A stretch of DNA of 64,000 nucleotides from Blastomonas natatoria (GCF_003201955.1 NZ_QJJM01000006.1:124001-188000), one strand, 5' to 3'. Shown: positions 35,160 through 44,719, numbered from the stretch's first letter. A program made the numbers and translations. The notes: a model not told the origin generated them from the letters alone.

Positions 35160-38100
35160 TCACTTCTCCCAATACCATTTGCGCAGCTTGGCCGTCCCCG
35201 TGACCGTTTCGTTCATCGTCGGCACCTCATAGAGCCGCCCGTTGAGCATGACGTGCGTGATCTTGTCGGACTGGCGGATATCCGCCACCGGGTCACCATC
35301 GATCACGACCATGTCCGCGAGCTTGCCCGGCTCGATCGAACCGATATCCTTGTCAAAGCCGAGCGAACGCGCGCCGCTGATCGTCGCGGTGCGCAGCGCC
35401 TCGATCGGCGTCATGCCGCCCTTGACGAAGCTCCACAGCTCCCAGTGCGAGGCAAGCCCCTCTTCCTGCCCATGCGCGCCGATGCCGACGGGCACGCCGC
35501 GCCGCGCCAGCTCTGCGGCTTCACGCGCCGACGCGGTATCGGCATAATCCTCTTCCGGCCCGATCTCGCGGCGCACGCTGCTGGCTTCGAGCTTGCGCCG
35601 AGGGACGTGGCGGCTGAGAATCGGGTGCTGCCAGATGTCGGTATGCGATCGCCAATACGGGTCCGCGCCCATGCCGCCAAAAGTCACTACCAAAGTCGGC
35701 GTATAGCCGACCTTGCTCTGCGCGAAGAAGCTGCGCACGTCCTCGTAGAGCCGCTCCTGCGGGATATTGTGCTCGAGCGTGGTGTTGCCATCGGCGATGA
35801 TCGTGATGTCCTGGCTAAACAGCGACCCGCCCTCGGCGACGCTCGCCAAACCATCGGCCTGCGCGGCGGCGACAACCTGCTGGCGCTGTTCGCGGCGCGG
35901 CTGGTTATAGTTCTTGACGCTGTGCGCGCCCTGCAGCTTCAGCCGCGTGGTGTGGGCGCGCGCATCGGCGAGGCTGTCAATCTCGGCAAAGATGCCCGCC
36001 GCCTTGGCACCATAGACCACCTCCCCGGTCGAGAAGATGCGCGGGGCCAGATACTTGCCGACGCGCTGATAGCTGGCGGCGGTGAAGATCTCGGCGGCGC
36101 TGTTGCTGGGATCGTGGATCGTTGTCACGCCCATCGCCAGATGCGCGACAGCGCTCCAGTTCTGCTGCGGAACCAGATCATCCGACCCCTGCGGGCCATG
36201 TGCATGCGCATCGACCAGTCCCGGGATGATCGTCTTGCCCGCGACATCGACGGTCTGCGCACCAGCAGGCACGGCGACATTCGCGCCGACCTCAACGATG
36301 CGATTGTCGCGAACGACCACCGTTCCACGCTCGATAATGCCGCCCTTGTCGTCCGCCATCGTCACGATGCGCGCATTGGTGAAGGCGACAGTACCGCTCG
36401 GCTTGTCGGCTGGCGCGTTGACGCTGATCGCCACTCCGGTCTTCGGCGGCGCGAATTTCGCATCGGTCTTGCTGACCGGTCCATCGGCGATCGCCTTGCC
36501 GGCATCGGCCGAATAGACCACCGGCCCCAGCGACCAATTGAGCTGGCGGCCATTATGCGACCATTGCAGGAAGGTCGCGCCGCCCTCGCTCACCTGAACT
36601 GCCGGCAGTGCGCCGCCGCCCTTGCCAGCGCCCAGATCGACCGCGCCCGCCATGAACGGCATCAGATACGCTGCATAATTCTGACGGAAGGCGAGCGTCT
36701 TGCCATCGGGCGCGACCGCATAGCCGCTGACCAGTTCACCGCTCGCATGGGTGCGCTCGGCCTCACCATTCAGGTCGGTGCTGACCAGCGCCAGCTTGCC
36801 GCCAGCATATTTGCTGAAATACACCCGGTCGCCGGTCGCGCCGAAATGGGGTTCGCTCCCCTCTGCCGTGATGCGCCGCGCCTGTCCGCTGGCGACGTCG
36901 AGCAGATAGATCCCGGGCTGAATGCCCCAGGCATCGGACGTTAGGCCGCCGCCGCTTCCAGCTTCATATACCACATAGCGGCCATCGGGCGAGAATTGCG
37001 GTCGGCGATAATGGCCCGGCGTCTTGCTGATCGTCCGTGCCTCGCCGCCCGCTGCGCCAACCACGCGCAGTTCGCCAAGTCTTTCATCGTCCCAGCTGAC
37101 ATAGACAATCTGGCTGCCATCGCGCGAATAGCTGGGGAACAGTTCGAAATCGCTCCCGCCATTGGTGACCAGCGGCTGCGCCGCGCCGCCTTGCACGGGC
37201 TGCTGGTGCAGCTTGCCCAAAGCCTCGAACACCATGCGGCTGCCATCGGGCGAGACGCTGGCAAAGCGCGGCATGGTCACCGCGACGGTATCGGGCGCGA
37301 CCGGCTTTTGCGGACGGATGGGGTCGACGATGCTGCGTGTATCGTTGACACTGAACGGGATCACACTGGCCTTACCGCTCGTCACATCGATCGAGCGAAT
37401 CTTGCCGCCCGCCCAGAAGACCAGACGCTTGCTGTCAGGCAGCCAGCCCATGTTCGGATAGACGCCGTGCACCGCCCAGGTTTCCTGCACGTCGCGGTCC
37501 ATGTCGTCATAGATCTTGCGCTCCATCCCGCTTTGCATGTCGCGGACATAGAGCTTGGTCTTCGCACGTTCACGGCGCACGAAGGCGAGATAGCGGCCAT
37601 CGGGCGAAGGCTGGGGTCGCGCCGCGCCGCCCGGACCGCCGGTGACGCGCTCGACCTTGCCGGTGCCCATGTCATAACGGTCGATCACGAAGACCTGGGC
37701 ATTGCTGTTCTGCGCATATTCGAAGATCGGCCCGGGGGTCGCGTCCTTGCTGTAGAAGATGCCCTTGCCGTCGGACGCGAAAATGGGTTCGCCCAGCTCC
37801 TTCTGGTGCGCTTCGCTAGGGCGCTTGACCAGCGGCACGCCGTTGCCGCCGCTGACATGATACAGCCACAACTCGCCCGTGCCGAGCGAGCGTCCGGTGG
37901 TGAAATGCTTGCGCGCGACGATATACTGGCCGTCGGGGCTCCAGCTCGGATTGTTGAGCAGACGGAAGCTCTCCCTGGTGAGCTGGCGCTTGTCCGATCC
38001 ATCGGCATTCATGATCCAGATATTGTCGCCGCCGCCGCGATCCGAGGTGAAGGCGATCCGCGTGCCATCCGGCGAGAAGCGCGGGTGCTGCTCATAGGCC

Positions 38101-38357
38101 AACCCCTCGGCGATCCGGGTCGCCGCGCCGCCTTCAATCGGCATGGTGTAAATATCGCCGAGCAGATCGAAGACGATCCGGCTACCATCGGGACTGACAT
38201 CCAGGTTCATCCAGGTGCCCTCGTCGACCTTGATCGGAATGGCGCGGGTCTTCATCGGTGGGGCGTTCACGTCCCAGGCGGCAGGCTTGTCCTGCGCAAG
38301 CGCTGGCATCGCGATGGCAAGCGCCGCGAGGGCGGCGGAAAAACGCAGTGCTTTCAT
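35160..38357 (-). CDS. Exported beta-propeller (TolB-like) plus amidohydrolase protein
   Basis: 1065 residues with a signal peptide cleaved after ALA (MKALRFSAALAALAIAMPALA). Residues ~45-680 are repeated WD40/TolB-like blades, each with a SPDGxxIxF-type motif (for example FSPDGTRIAFTSDRGG, WSPDGQYIVARKH, FSPDGRYVVYEAG). From ~690 a metal-dependent amidohydrolase domain follows: IIPGLVDAHAHG (His-x-His metal ligands), TTLEHNIP, and PGKLADMVVIDGDP at the end. Such fusions are found in gut- and soil-living proteobacteria as periplasmic imidazolonepropionase/prolidase-like hydrolases. Substrate unknown, probably peptides. It stands alone between repeat-filled gaps. Confidence 0.85.
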   Translation of the reverse strand: MKALRFSAALAALAIAMPALAQDKPAAWDVNAPPMKTRAIPIKVDEGTWMNLDVSPDGSRIVFDLLGDIYTMPIEGGAATRIAEGLAYEQHPRFSPDGTRIAFTSDRGGGDNIWIMNADGSDKRQLTRESFRLLNNPSWSPDGQYIVARKHFTTGRSLGTGELWLYHVSGGNGVPLVKRPSEAHQKELGEPIFASDGKGIFYSKDATPGPIFEYAQNSNAQVFVIDRYDMGTGKVERVTGGPGGAARPQPSPDGRYLAFVRRERAKTKLYVRDMQSGMERKIYDDMDRDVQETWAVHGVYPNMGWLPDSKRLVFWAGGKIRSIDVTSGKASVIPFSVNDTRSIVDPIRPQKPVAPDTVAVTMPRFASVSPDGSRMVFEALGKLHQQPVQGGAAQPLVTNGGSDFELFPSYSRDGSQIVYVSWDDERLGELRVVGAAGGEARTISKTPGHYRRPQFSPDGRYVVYEAGSGGGLTSDAWGIQPGIYLLDVASGQARRITAEGSEPHFGATGDRVYFSKYAGGKLALVSTDLNGEAERTHASGELVSGYAVAPDGKTLAFRQNYAAYLMPFMAGAVDLGAGKGGGALPAVQVSEGGATFLQWSHNGRQLNWSLGPVVYSADAGKAIADGPVSKTDAKFAPPKTGVAISVNAPADKPSGTVAFTNARIVTMADDKGGIIERGTVVVRDNRIVEVGANVAVPAGAQTVDVAGKTIIPGLVDAHAHGPQGSDDLVPQQNWSAVAHLAMGVTTIHDPSNSAAEIFTAASYQRVGKYLAPRIFSTGEVVYGAKAAGIFAEIDSLADARAHTTRLKLQGAHSVKNYNQPRREQRQQVVAAAQADGLASVAEGGSLFSQDITIIADGNTTLEHNIPQERLYEDVRSFFAQSKVGYTPTLVVTFGGMGADPYWRSHTDIWQHPILSRHVPRRKLEASSVRREIGPEEDYADTASAREAAELARRGVPVGIGAHGQEEGLASHWELWSFVKGGMTPIEALRTATISGARSLGFDKDIGSIEPGKLADMVVIDGDPVADIRQSDKITHVMLNGRLYEVPTMNETVTGTAKLRKWYWEK

Positions 38358-38475
38358 GATGATGTTCCCCGGTTTTCTTGTTCGTATACCATGAGGCTAG
38401 CTGCACGGACGGAGAGCGCAACGACAAAACGACGAACGGCGGAGGATGTTGCCGGGCGTCTCACAATCACCTGCT

Positions 38476-38572
38476 CCCCTGCGAAGGCAGGGGCCCATCA
38501 CCTGCTGGTGCCGCTGGAGCAGCCGTCACCTTGGACCAGGCCTTGGGAGATGGGCCCCTGCCTTCGCAGGGG
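38476..38572. repeat. Large intergenic inverted repeat
   Basis: Two 24-base arms (38476-38499 and 38549-38572) are perfect reverse complements with 49 bases between, and each arm contains its own palindrome CCCCTGCGAAGGCAGGGG. This is a common dispersed intergenic element of sphingomonad-type genomes. It sits in the 322-base gap between the amidohydrolase start and the ahcY end. No coding signal was seen. Confidence 0.75.
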
Positions 38573-38605
38573 ACCGGCAAGCACCAGCATATGTCGCAAC
38601 TCAAC

Positions 38606-38639
38606 AAAAAGCCCGCCCCGCGAGGGCGCGGAGCGGGCT
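38606..38639 (-). terminator. Rho-independent terminator of ahcY
   Basis: On the minus strand AGCCCGCTCCGCG pairs with CGCGGGGCGGGCT, followed by TTTTTG. About 40 bases beyond the ahcY stop. Confidence 0.82.
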
Positions 38640-38679
38640 CTTGCTCGTCAGCGTTCCGGGCGAACCCGGAACAGCGCGA

Positions 38680-40098
38680 TCAGTAGCGATATTCGTCCTT
38701 CTTGAACGGACCGGTCAGCGGCACGTCGATATAGGCGGCCTGTTCCTTGGTCAGTTCGGTCAGCTTCACGCCCAGCTTGGCGAGGTGAAGACGGGCGACC
38801 TTCTCGTCGAGATGCTTGGGCAGCACATAGACGTCGTTCTGGTACTTGTTGGCACCGCTGAACAGTTCGATCTGCGCCAGCACCTGGTTGGTGAAGCTGG
38901 CCGACATCACGAAGCTGGGGTGACCGGTTGCGTTGCCGAGGTTCAGCAGACGGCCCTTCGACAGCATGATGATGCGCTTGCCATCGGGGAATTCGACCAT
39001 GTCGACCTGCGGCTTGATCTCGGTCCACTTCATGTTCTCGAGCGCGCCAACCTGGATCTCGTTGTCGAAGTGACCGATGTTGCCGACGATCGCCATGTCC
39101 TTCATCGCGCGCATGTGATCGAGCGTGATGACGTCCTTGTTGCCGGTGGTGGTGACAAAGATGTCGGCGGTCGACACAACGTCTTCCAGCGTCTGCACGG
39201 CAAAGCCGTCCATCGCCGCCTGCAGCGCGCAGATCGGATCGATTTCGGTGACGATGACGCGTGCGCCCGCGCCCTGCAGCGAAGCCGCCGAACCCTTGCC
39301 CACATCGCCATAGCCGCACACCACGGCGACCTTGCCGGCCATCATCACGTCGGTACCGCGACGGATGCCGTCGACCAGCGATTCCTTGCAGCCGTACTTG
39401 TTGTCGAACTTCGACTTGGTGACGCTGTCGTTGACGTTGATCGCGGGGAACGGCAGCTTGCCCTTCTTGGCGAGGTCATACAGGCGGTGCACGCCGGTGG
39501 TGGTTTCTTCCGACACGCCCTTAATGTTCTGGACCGTCTTGGTGAGGTAACCGGGGGTCTGGGCCAGACGGCGCTTCAGCACCTTGACGAAGCACTCTTC
39601 TTCTTCGTTGGTCGGGGTGAACAGCTCTTCACCCGCTTCGACGCGTGCGCCCCACAGCGCATACATGGTGGCATCGCCGCCATCGTCGAGGATCATGTTG
39701 CAGGTGGTGCCTTCCTCGGCGCCCCAGTCGAAGATGCGATCGACATATTCCCAATATTCTTCCAGCGTCTCGCCCTTGATGGCGAACACGGGAATGCCCT
39801 GCGCGGCGATGGCGGCAGCGGCATGGTCCTGGGTCGAATAGATGTTGCAGGTCGCCCAGCGGACTTCTGCACCCAGCGCGACCAGCGTCTCGATGAGCAC
39901 GGCGGTCTGGATGGTCATGTGCAGCGAACCGGTGATCTTGGCGCCCTTGAGCGGCTGAGCGGCGCGATATTCTTCGCGGATCGCCATCAGGCCGGGCATT
40001 TCGGTTTCTGCGATCGCGATTTCCTTGCGGCCGAAATCGGCGAGCGAAAGGTCGGCAACAACATAATCGTTGCGGTCGAGGGTCGGGGCACTGGCCAC
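38680..40098 (-). CDS. ahcY: S-adenosylhomocysteine hydrolase
   Basis: 472 residues from GTG 40098, chosen for AGGAG seven bases upstream and because the protein then begins [22 protein letters not shown], the usual start. It splits S-adenosylhomocysteine to adenosine and homocysteine, removing product inhibition of methyltransferases. [16 protein letters not shown] and [13 protein letters not shown] (substrate site), [22 protein letters not shown] with the catalytic Lys/Asp, and the NAD-binding [12 protein letters not shown] are all present. A palindromic operator ~90 bases upstream suggests regulation by the SAM cycle. Confidence 0.96.
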   Translation of the reverse strand: MASAPTLDRNDYVVADLSLADFGRKEIAIAETEMPGLMAIREEYRAAQPLKGAKITGSLHMTIQTAVLIETLVALGAEVRWATCNIYSTQDHAAAAIAAQGIPVFAIKGETLEEYWEYVDRIFDWGAEEGTTCNMILDDGGDATMYALWGARVEAGEELFTPTNEEEECFVKVLKRRLAQTPGYLTKTVQNIKGVSEETTTGVHRLYDLAKKGKLPFPAINVNDSVTKSKFDNKYGCKESLVDGIRRGTDVMMAGKVAVVCGYGDVGKGSAASLQGAGARVIVTEIDPICALQAAMDGFAVQTLEDVVSTADIFVTTTGNKDVITLDHMRAMKDMAIVGNIGHFDNEIQVGALENMKWTEIKPQVDMVEFPDGKRIIMLSKGRLLNLGNATGHPSFVMSASFTNQVLAQIELFSGANKYQNDVYVLPKHLDEKVARLHLAKLGVKLTELTKEQAAYIDVPLTGPFKKDEYRY

Positions 40099-40184
40099 GC
40101 AATATCTCCTGAATGTCTGTCCGAATGGCCAAGGGGGCGATCGGAAACTCCGGCTCCCATAGCCAGACTCGGCCTGACAGGCAA

Positions 40185-40204
40185 ATATAAAGATTCCTTT
40201 ATAT
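40185..40204 (-). promoter_or_regulatory. Palindromic operator upstream of ahcY (SahR/ArsR-type candidate)
   Basis: ATATAAAG-ATTC-CTTTATAT, perfect eight-base arms, an AT-rich island in GC-rich DNA, 87 bases upstream of the ahcY start. ArsR-family SahR regulators control SAM-cycle genes from palindromes of this kind, often before ahcY, metH or metK. The assignment is by position and form, not by a motif search. It also lies 119 bases upstream of the divergent peroxiredoxin. Confidence 0.6.
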
Positions 40205-40322
40205 GGCCTCCTATGCGTAATGCCCCGACATTTGGATGCGCCTGCCCGATGCCCCCTTGCAATGCGCCTCTGGCCGGACAACATGCAGCCCGGTTTCATT
40301 TTTGCCAGCAGGAGAGACGATC

Positions 40323-40799
40323 ATGATCAAAGTCGGCGATACCGTTCCCAACACCAAATTCGTACGCGCAACGGCCGAGGGTCCGCAGCAGGTCGACGCC
40401 AAGGAATTCTTCGCCGGCAAGACCGTCGCGCTTTTCTCGGTGCCGGGTGCCTTCACGCCGACCTGCTCGGCCAAGCATCTGCCGGGTTTTGTCGAGAAGG
40501 CCGAAGCGCTGAAAGCCAAGGGCGTGGACGAGATCGCCTGCACCGCAGTCAACGACGCTTTCGTGATGGGCGCCTGGGGCAAATCGGCGAACGCGGACTC
40601 GATCGCGATGCTGGCAGACGGCAATGGTGATTTTGTCGAAGCGCTTGGCCTGACGATGGACGGCACCGGGTTCGGCATGGGCAAGCGCGGTCAGCGCTTT
40701 GCCATGGTCGTCAAGGACGGCGTGGTGGACAAGCTGTTCGTCGAGGAACCCGGCGACTTCAAGGTCAGCAGCGCGGATTACATGCTCGAACAGCTCTGA
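40323..40799 (+). CDS. Peroxiredoxin, Prx5-type (AhpC/TSA family)
   Basis: 158 residues from ATG 40323 with GGAGAG upstream. VPGAFTPTCSAKHLPGF holds the peroxidatic Cys48 and the surrounding PxxxTxxC motif, and NDAFVMGAWGK and GFGMGKRGQRFAMVV are typical of Prx5-like enzymes. It reduces peroxides in the cytoplasm using glutathione/glutaredoxin or thioredoxin. A further Cys (about residue 73, DEIACTAVND) might act in resolution. It is divergent from ahcY and has its own terminator. Confidence 0.93.
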   Translation: MIKVGDTVPNTKFVRATAEGPQQVDAKEFFAGKTVALFSVPGAFTPTCSAKHLPGFVEKAEALKAKGVDEIACTAVNDAFVMGAWGKSANADSIAMLADGNGDFVEALGLTMDGTGFGMGKRGQRFAMVVKDGVVDKLFVEEPGDFKVSSADYMLEQL

Positions 40800-40823
40800 T
40801 CGTCTTCACGACCAGCAACAAGG

Positions 40824-40858
40824 AAGGCGCGGGAACATCGGGTTTCCGCGCCTTTTTT
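40824..40858 (+). terminator. Rho-independent terminator of the peroxiredoxin gene
   Basis: AAGGCGCGGGAA (40824-40835) pairs with TTTCCGCGCCTT (40843-40854, one G-T pair) around a seven-base loop, followed by TTTT. It overlaps the stop region of the convergent sensor kinase and may act both ways. Confidence 0.85.
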
Positions 40859-42171
40859 CATGCAGCGCAGGCCAAGGTCACCTCGACCCACGCACCGCCC
40901 TCGTCTCGATTGCCGAACGCAAGGCCGCCGCCATGGCGCTCCGCAATCGTCCTGGCGATGGCCAGGCCCAGACCATTTCCGCCAGTCAGCGCATTGCGTG
41001 ATGGCTCTCCACGCACAAAGGGCGATCCCAGCTGATCGAGCAGGTCTTCCGGGAAACCAGGCCCGTTATCCTCCACCCTCAGCATGACCTTGCCGTCGGC
41101 CTGCCAGAGATGAATTGCCCCGCCGCTGGCATGGCGCTGCATGTTGTCGACAAGGTTCTGCACCAGACATTGCAGTGCGACCGGCTCGCCCTCGACACGG
41201 ATCCCGACCGCCGCGTTCACTTCGATCGGCGCTTCTTCGTTCCAGCTTGTCGATACCACGGCATGAACCATCGGGTGCAGATCGACAGGCTCGCTGCGCG
41301 CCATGCTGCTGCGCGCCAGAGCCAGCGAATTGCCGATGAGCGCGCGCATCAGAGCAATATCGGCATTGGCAGCCAGGCGTTGAGGCTCGCCCAGGCTTTC
41401 GGCGCGAAATGCCAGGCGGGTCAGCGGCGTACCCAGATCATGCGCGATCCCCGCCAGCATCGTAGTCTGTTGCCGAACATGGTCGCGCTGACGCGCATCG
41501 AAGCTGATCAGCGCCGAGGCGAGTTTGCCGAGTTCGGGCGTGATCGGGTCTGCAGGCATCGACCAGGGCTGTCCGATCCTGGCGGATTCGGCGGCATCGG
41601 CAAGCCTGGAAAGCGGACGGGTGATGGCGCGGGCCACCAGCCACGCGCACCCGAGGATGAAGGCAAGCACGCCCAGCACGGATGCCATGAAACTTGCCAG
41701 CCACCTTGTTTCGGTTGGAGACGACAGCGAGCGCAGCACCAGCCAATGGTTGCCGTTTTTCCAGGCGATCGTCACCGTTCCGCGCACTTCCGGTACGACC
41801 GTCACGACACGCGGCCTGCCACGTTCGGACGAATAAGCCAGGATCTGCTCCGGTTCCCCGGCGCTGCGGGATTGCAAAAGGGGCAGCAGCATCCGTTCCA
41901 GCCAGCGCGCACGCACCTCTCCTGCTTGCGGACGCGGGACGTTTGAATGACGTTCAAGGGTCATGGGCCTGCCACTGCCAGGCTGCGGATGGCCTGTCCT
42001 GAGACTGGCGACAATGCTGGACAGCGGGGTCGGTGCGGGCCGAGACGGGGGACCTATCTGGGTCAGTGTGTACATCGCGCCTGCGGTCAGAAGAACCGCA
42101 GCGGCAACCAGCGCGAAAATCTGCGTGAATATCGGGCGGCGGAGCCACCAGCCGCGTAGTGCGGAGACCAC
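40858..42171 (-). CDS. Two-component sensor histidine kinase (EnvZ-like)
   Basis: 437 residues from a GTG at 42171, five bases after the response-regulator stop. Two membrane spans (residues ~14-37, PIFTQIFALVAAAVLLTAGAM, and ~160-182, LASFMASVLGVLAFILGCAW) enclose a ~120-residue periplasmic sensor part. HAMP follows, then the phosphotransfer helix TTMLAGIAHDLGTPLTRLAF with the acceptor His, and the ATPase motifs LVQNLVDNMQRHASGG, RVEDNGPGFPEDL and GNGLGLAIARTIAERHGG. It pairs with the regulator upstream. Signal unknown. Confidence 0.92.
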   Translation of the reverse strand: MVSALRGWWLRRPIFTQIFALVAAAVLLTAGAMYTLTQIGPPSRPAPTPLSSIVASLRTGHPQPGSGRPMTLERHSNVPRPQAGEVRARWLERMLLPLLQSRSAGEPEQILAYSSERGRPRVVTVVPEVRGTVTIAWKNGNHWLVLRSLSSPTETRWLASFMASVLGVLAFILGCAWLVARAITRPLSRLADAAESARIGQPWSMPADPITPELGKLASALISFDARQRDHVRQQTTMLAGIAHDLGTPLTRLAFRAESLGEPQRLAANADIALMRALIGNSLALARSSMARSEPVDLHPMVHAVVSTSWNEEAPIEVNAAVGIRVEGEPVALQCLVQNLVDNMQRHASGGAIHLWQADGKVMLRVEDNGPGFPEDLLDQLGSPFVRGEPSRNALTGGNGLGLAIARTIAERHGGGLAFGNRDEGGAWVEVTLACAA

Positions 42172-42176
42172 AGCGT

Positions 42177-42872
42177 TCAGACCCGCCGCACGGGCAGCCC
42201 CAGGCCATAGCCAAAGCCGCGCACCGTGCGGATCAGCGCCTGGCCACCATGATCCGCAAGCCTGCGGCGCAACCGGCTGACCTGGACATCGATCGACCGG
42301 TCGAAGCTTTCTGCATCGGGATCGAGAACCTCCATCAGCCGATCGCGCGATAGCACCCTGCCCTCCGCCTCGACCAGCGCCTGAAGCAGGCGGATGTCAT
42401 GGGTGGAGAGTTCCGGCTGCTGGCCATCAGGGGCAATCAATCGCCAGTGCCTGGTATCGAACACCCAGCCTGGCTCGCCGCCTTCGGCTGCACCCGTACG
42501 CACCAACGGTCGGCGGCGCATCACGGCGCGCACCCGGGCGAGCAGTTCGCGCGGGTTGCAAGGTTTGGCGATATAATCGTCCGCGCCAAGTTCCAGCCCG
42601 ACGATCCGGTCGATATCGGCTGCAAGCGTGGACAGCATGATGCAGGCCGCATCCGAACGGCTGCGCAGCCAGCGCATGCCGTCCAGCCCGTCCTCCTGCG
42701 GCATCATGACGTCCATGATGATCACTTCGGGCCTGACGCGATCCATCAACGATCGCAGCGCTGCAACGCTTTCCGCCGGATGCACGGCATAGCCCTGCGC
42801 CGCCAGATATTCGCATATCAGGCCGCGCAGACCCGTATCGTCATCGACGACTATGATCGTTTCCCCCGCCAT
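42177..42872 (-). CDS. Response regulator, OmpR/PhoB family
   Basis: 231 residues from ATG 42872 (MAGETIIVVDDD). A start at 42926 would add an 18-residue non-conserved tail and begin one base after the dioxygenase stop. Receiver domain: IIVVDDDTGLRGL with the acidic pair, VIIMDVMMPQEDGLDG with the phospho-acceptor Asp, LSTLAADID switch Thr, and KPCNPRELLARVRAVMRR with the Lys. C-terminal winged helix: RLIAPDGQQPELSTHDIRLL to IRTVRGFGYGLGLPV, which binds DNA. It acts with the adjacent sensor kinase. The preceding dioxygenase-like gene may be in the same operon. Confidence 0.92.
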   Translation of the reverse strand: MAGETIIVVDDDTGLRGLICEYLAAQGYAVHPAESVAALRSLMDRVRPEVIIMDVMMPQEDGLDGMRWLRSRSDAACIMLSTLAADIDRIVGLELGADDYIAKPCNPRELLARVRAVMRRRPLVRTGAAEGGEPGWVFDTRHWRLIAPDGQQPELSTHDIRLLQALVEAEGRVLSRDRLMEVLDPDAESFDRSIDVQVSRLRRRLADHGGQALIRTVRGFGYGLGLPVRRV

Positions 42873-42927
42873 GGCACGTGCACCATCGCCCGGCGTGGCA
42901 GACGATGCAACTGCCAAGCTGGTCATG

Positions 42928-43866
42928 TCAGGTGGCAATCGCAACAGTGGCCGTCGCGGTATAGCCCGCCGAGACCGATCCGCTCATCGCCATAGTCATC
43001 GCAGTGATCTGCGCGGATGTATTGTCTCCGAACACGTTGTCGTTGGCGATCGAGACCGAGCGGAAATTGGCGGCGCTGGTGCTGTAGCCGGTCGAAGCAT
43101 AGACGGTGCTGCAGATATCGGCGGGGAGAGCAAATTGCGAGATAAGCCGGGCAAAGCTGCCGCGCGTCGCGTTGGCCAGCGACGTGAACAGCTCGAAATG
43201 GATATGCGGGTAGCGACCCGCATAGCAGCCGGGAAAGATCGTCGTGAAGGTCACCTTGCCGTTCGCATCGGTGACCTGCAGCCCCCGCAAATAACTTTCC
43301 GCAGGCAGATCGTAGAGCGAATACCGGCCCAGCTGATCGCAATGCCAGATATAGATGGCATGATTGGCGAGCGGTGCACAGCTGTTGTTCGCATCCACCA
43401 CCGTGATGGTGAAGGTCACCGGCACGCCTGTTGCGACCGTACTGGATCCGACGAAGCTCGGCCGGATATCGGACCTGACCACACCGCTGACGGTAAGGAC
43501 GTTCGAGGTGCTGCCGTTCGAGCTGTTGGTGCCGTCTGCCGGATAGGGGCCATTGGTTTCGGTCGCATAAACCGTGCATGTCGATGATGACGCGCTGGGC
43601 GTCGGGGTCGATGTAGTGGTTGTCGTCGACGTGGTGGTCGAACTGGTCGTACCGGAAACGGTAACGGTGGAGGTGCTGTCGGACTCACCGCTGCCACCGC
43701 AGGCGGTGATCAGCGCGGCGCCACCGGCCGAGGCCATCCAGCCGAGCATGTTGCGGCGACCCAGACGGATGCGCTCGATCTGTTGAAGATCATGCGCCAG
43801 TCCTTCGTCATGATCGTGATGTGCCGCTGGTGCGACGCGGTCGGATGATGGGGAATGCAAGGCCAT
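42928..43866 (-). CDS. Tat-exported intradiol-dioxygenase-like lipoprotein
   Basis: 312 residues. The N-terminus has twin arginines before a hydrophobic stretch and lipobox (RLGRRNMLGWMASAGGAAL then ITAC), suggesting Tat export and lipidation. Residues ~62-95 are a Ser/Thr-rich linker. The rest resembles protocatechuate/catechol dioxygenases: ETNGPYPADG, YIWHCDQLGRYSLYD (Fe-ligand Tyr type) and FPGCYAGRYPHIHFELF (Tyr and paired His). Secreted proteins of this type are widespread and their substrate is unclear, so aromatic ring cleavage outside the cytoplasm is only inferred. It is directly upstream of the response regulator. Confidence 0.82.
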   Translation of the reverse strand: MALHSPSSDRVAPAAHHDHDEGLAHDLQQIERIRLGRRNMLGWMASAGGAALITACGGSGESDSTSTVTVSGTTSSTTTSTTTTTSTPTPSASSSTCTVYATETNGPYPADGTNSSNGSTSNVLTVSGVVRSDIRPSFVGSSTVATGVPVTFTITVVDANNSCAPLANHAIYIWHCDQLGRYSLYDLPAESYLRGLQVTDANGKVTFTTIFPGCYAGRYPHIHFELFTSLANATRGSFARLISQFALPADICSTVYASTGYSTSAANFRSVSIANDNVFGDNTSAQITAMTMAMSGSVSAGYTATATVAIAT

Positions 43867-43957
43867 GGTTCGCTCCTGGTAACGGTCTGCACCGTCGGAG
43901 CTAGAGCTAGGACCTCACATCCCGATTTCAGATTGTTGCAGTCTGTTGCAGCTGGGC

Positions 43958-44572
43958 TCAGTAGCCCATCAGGCTCATGACTTCCTCGCGCGAGCGGTGA
44001 TCTTCGAGGAAGCAGCCCAGCAATCGGCTGGTGATCATGCCGACGCCAGGCGTGCGGACACCGCGGGCGGTCATGCAGCTATGGCTTGCTTCGATAACCA
44101 CTGCCACGCCGTGCGGCTGCAGGTGCTCCCAGATACAGGCGGCCACCTCTGCAGTCAGACGCTCCTGCACCTGAAGTCTGCGCGCATAGCCGTGCAGCAC
44201 GCGGGCGAGCTTGGAAATGCCGACGACACGATCCCTGGGCATATAGGCAATCGATGCCTTGCCGATGATCGGTGCCATATGATGTTCACAGTGCGACTGG
44301 AACGGAATGTCCTTGAGCAAGACAAGCTCGTCATATCCGCCGACCTCCTCGAACGTGCGGCTCAGATGCACGCTGGGATCGTCATCATAACCCGAGCAAT
44401 ATTCCTTCCATGCCCGCGCCACGCGAAGCGGCGTGTCGCGCAGGCCCTCGCGCTCCGGATTGTCGCCGGTCCACCGCAGCAGGGTCACAATGGCCTGCTG
44501 GACATCCTGGGGAACGGGGATCTTGCCATTTTCTGAAAGGTCGCCGTCATAATCGGCATCGTGATAAAGCAT
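43958..44572 (-). CDS. folE: GTP cyclohydrolase I
   Basis: 204 residues from ATG 44572 with AAGGGGGA upstream. It makes dihydroneopterin triphosphate from GTP, the first step of folate and pterin synthesis. Zn ligands are in QSHCEHHMAPIIG and SHSCMTARGVRTPG, and GISKLARVLHGYARRLQVQERL forms the substrate and subunit-interface region. A longer in-frame start lies in the divergent promoter region and gives a non-conserved extension. It is a single gene, divergent from the efflux operon. Confidence 0.96.
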   Translation of the reverse strand: MLYHDADYDGDLSENGKIPVPQDVQQAIVTLLRWTGDNPEREGLRDTPLRVARAWKEYCSGYDDDPSVHLSRTFEEVGGYDELVLLKDIPFQSHCEHHMAPIIGKASIAYMPRDRVVGISKLARVLHGYARRLQVQERLTAEVAACIWEHLQPHGVAVVIEASHSCMTARGVRTPGVGMITSRLLGCFLEDHRSREEVMSLMGY

Positions 44573-44719
44573 CAGGCATCCCCCTTGTCGTACGCGTGCC
44601 GCAGAACATAGGGAGCCTACCGACCCTCTACAACCGTTGGCGCAAGATGGCTGCCCTCCCGGGGCGATTTGTGAAATCGATTGTGGAACCATCCCGGCGA
44701 TTGCGCGTTCCGGAAGCTC

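Noticed and set aside
34938-36944. Long plus-strand frame across the repeat gap and the amidohydrolase
   Set aside because: It translates palindromic repeats and the antisense of a well-supported gene.
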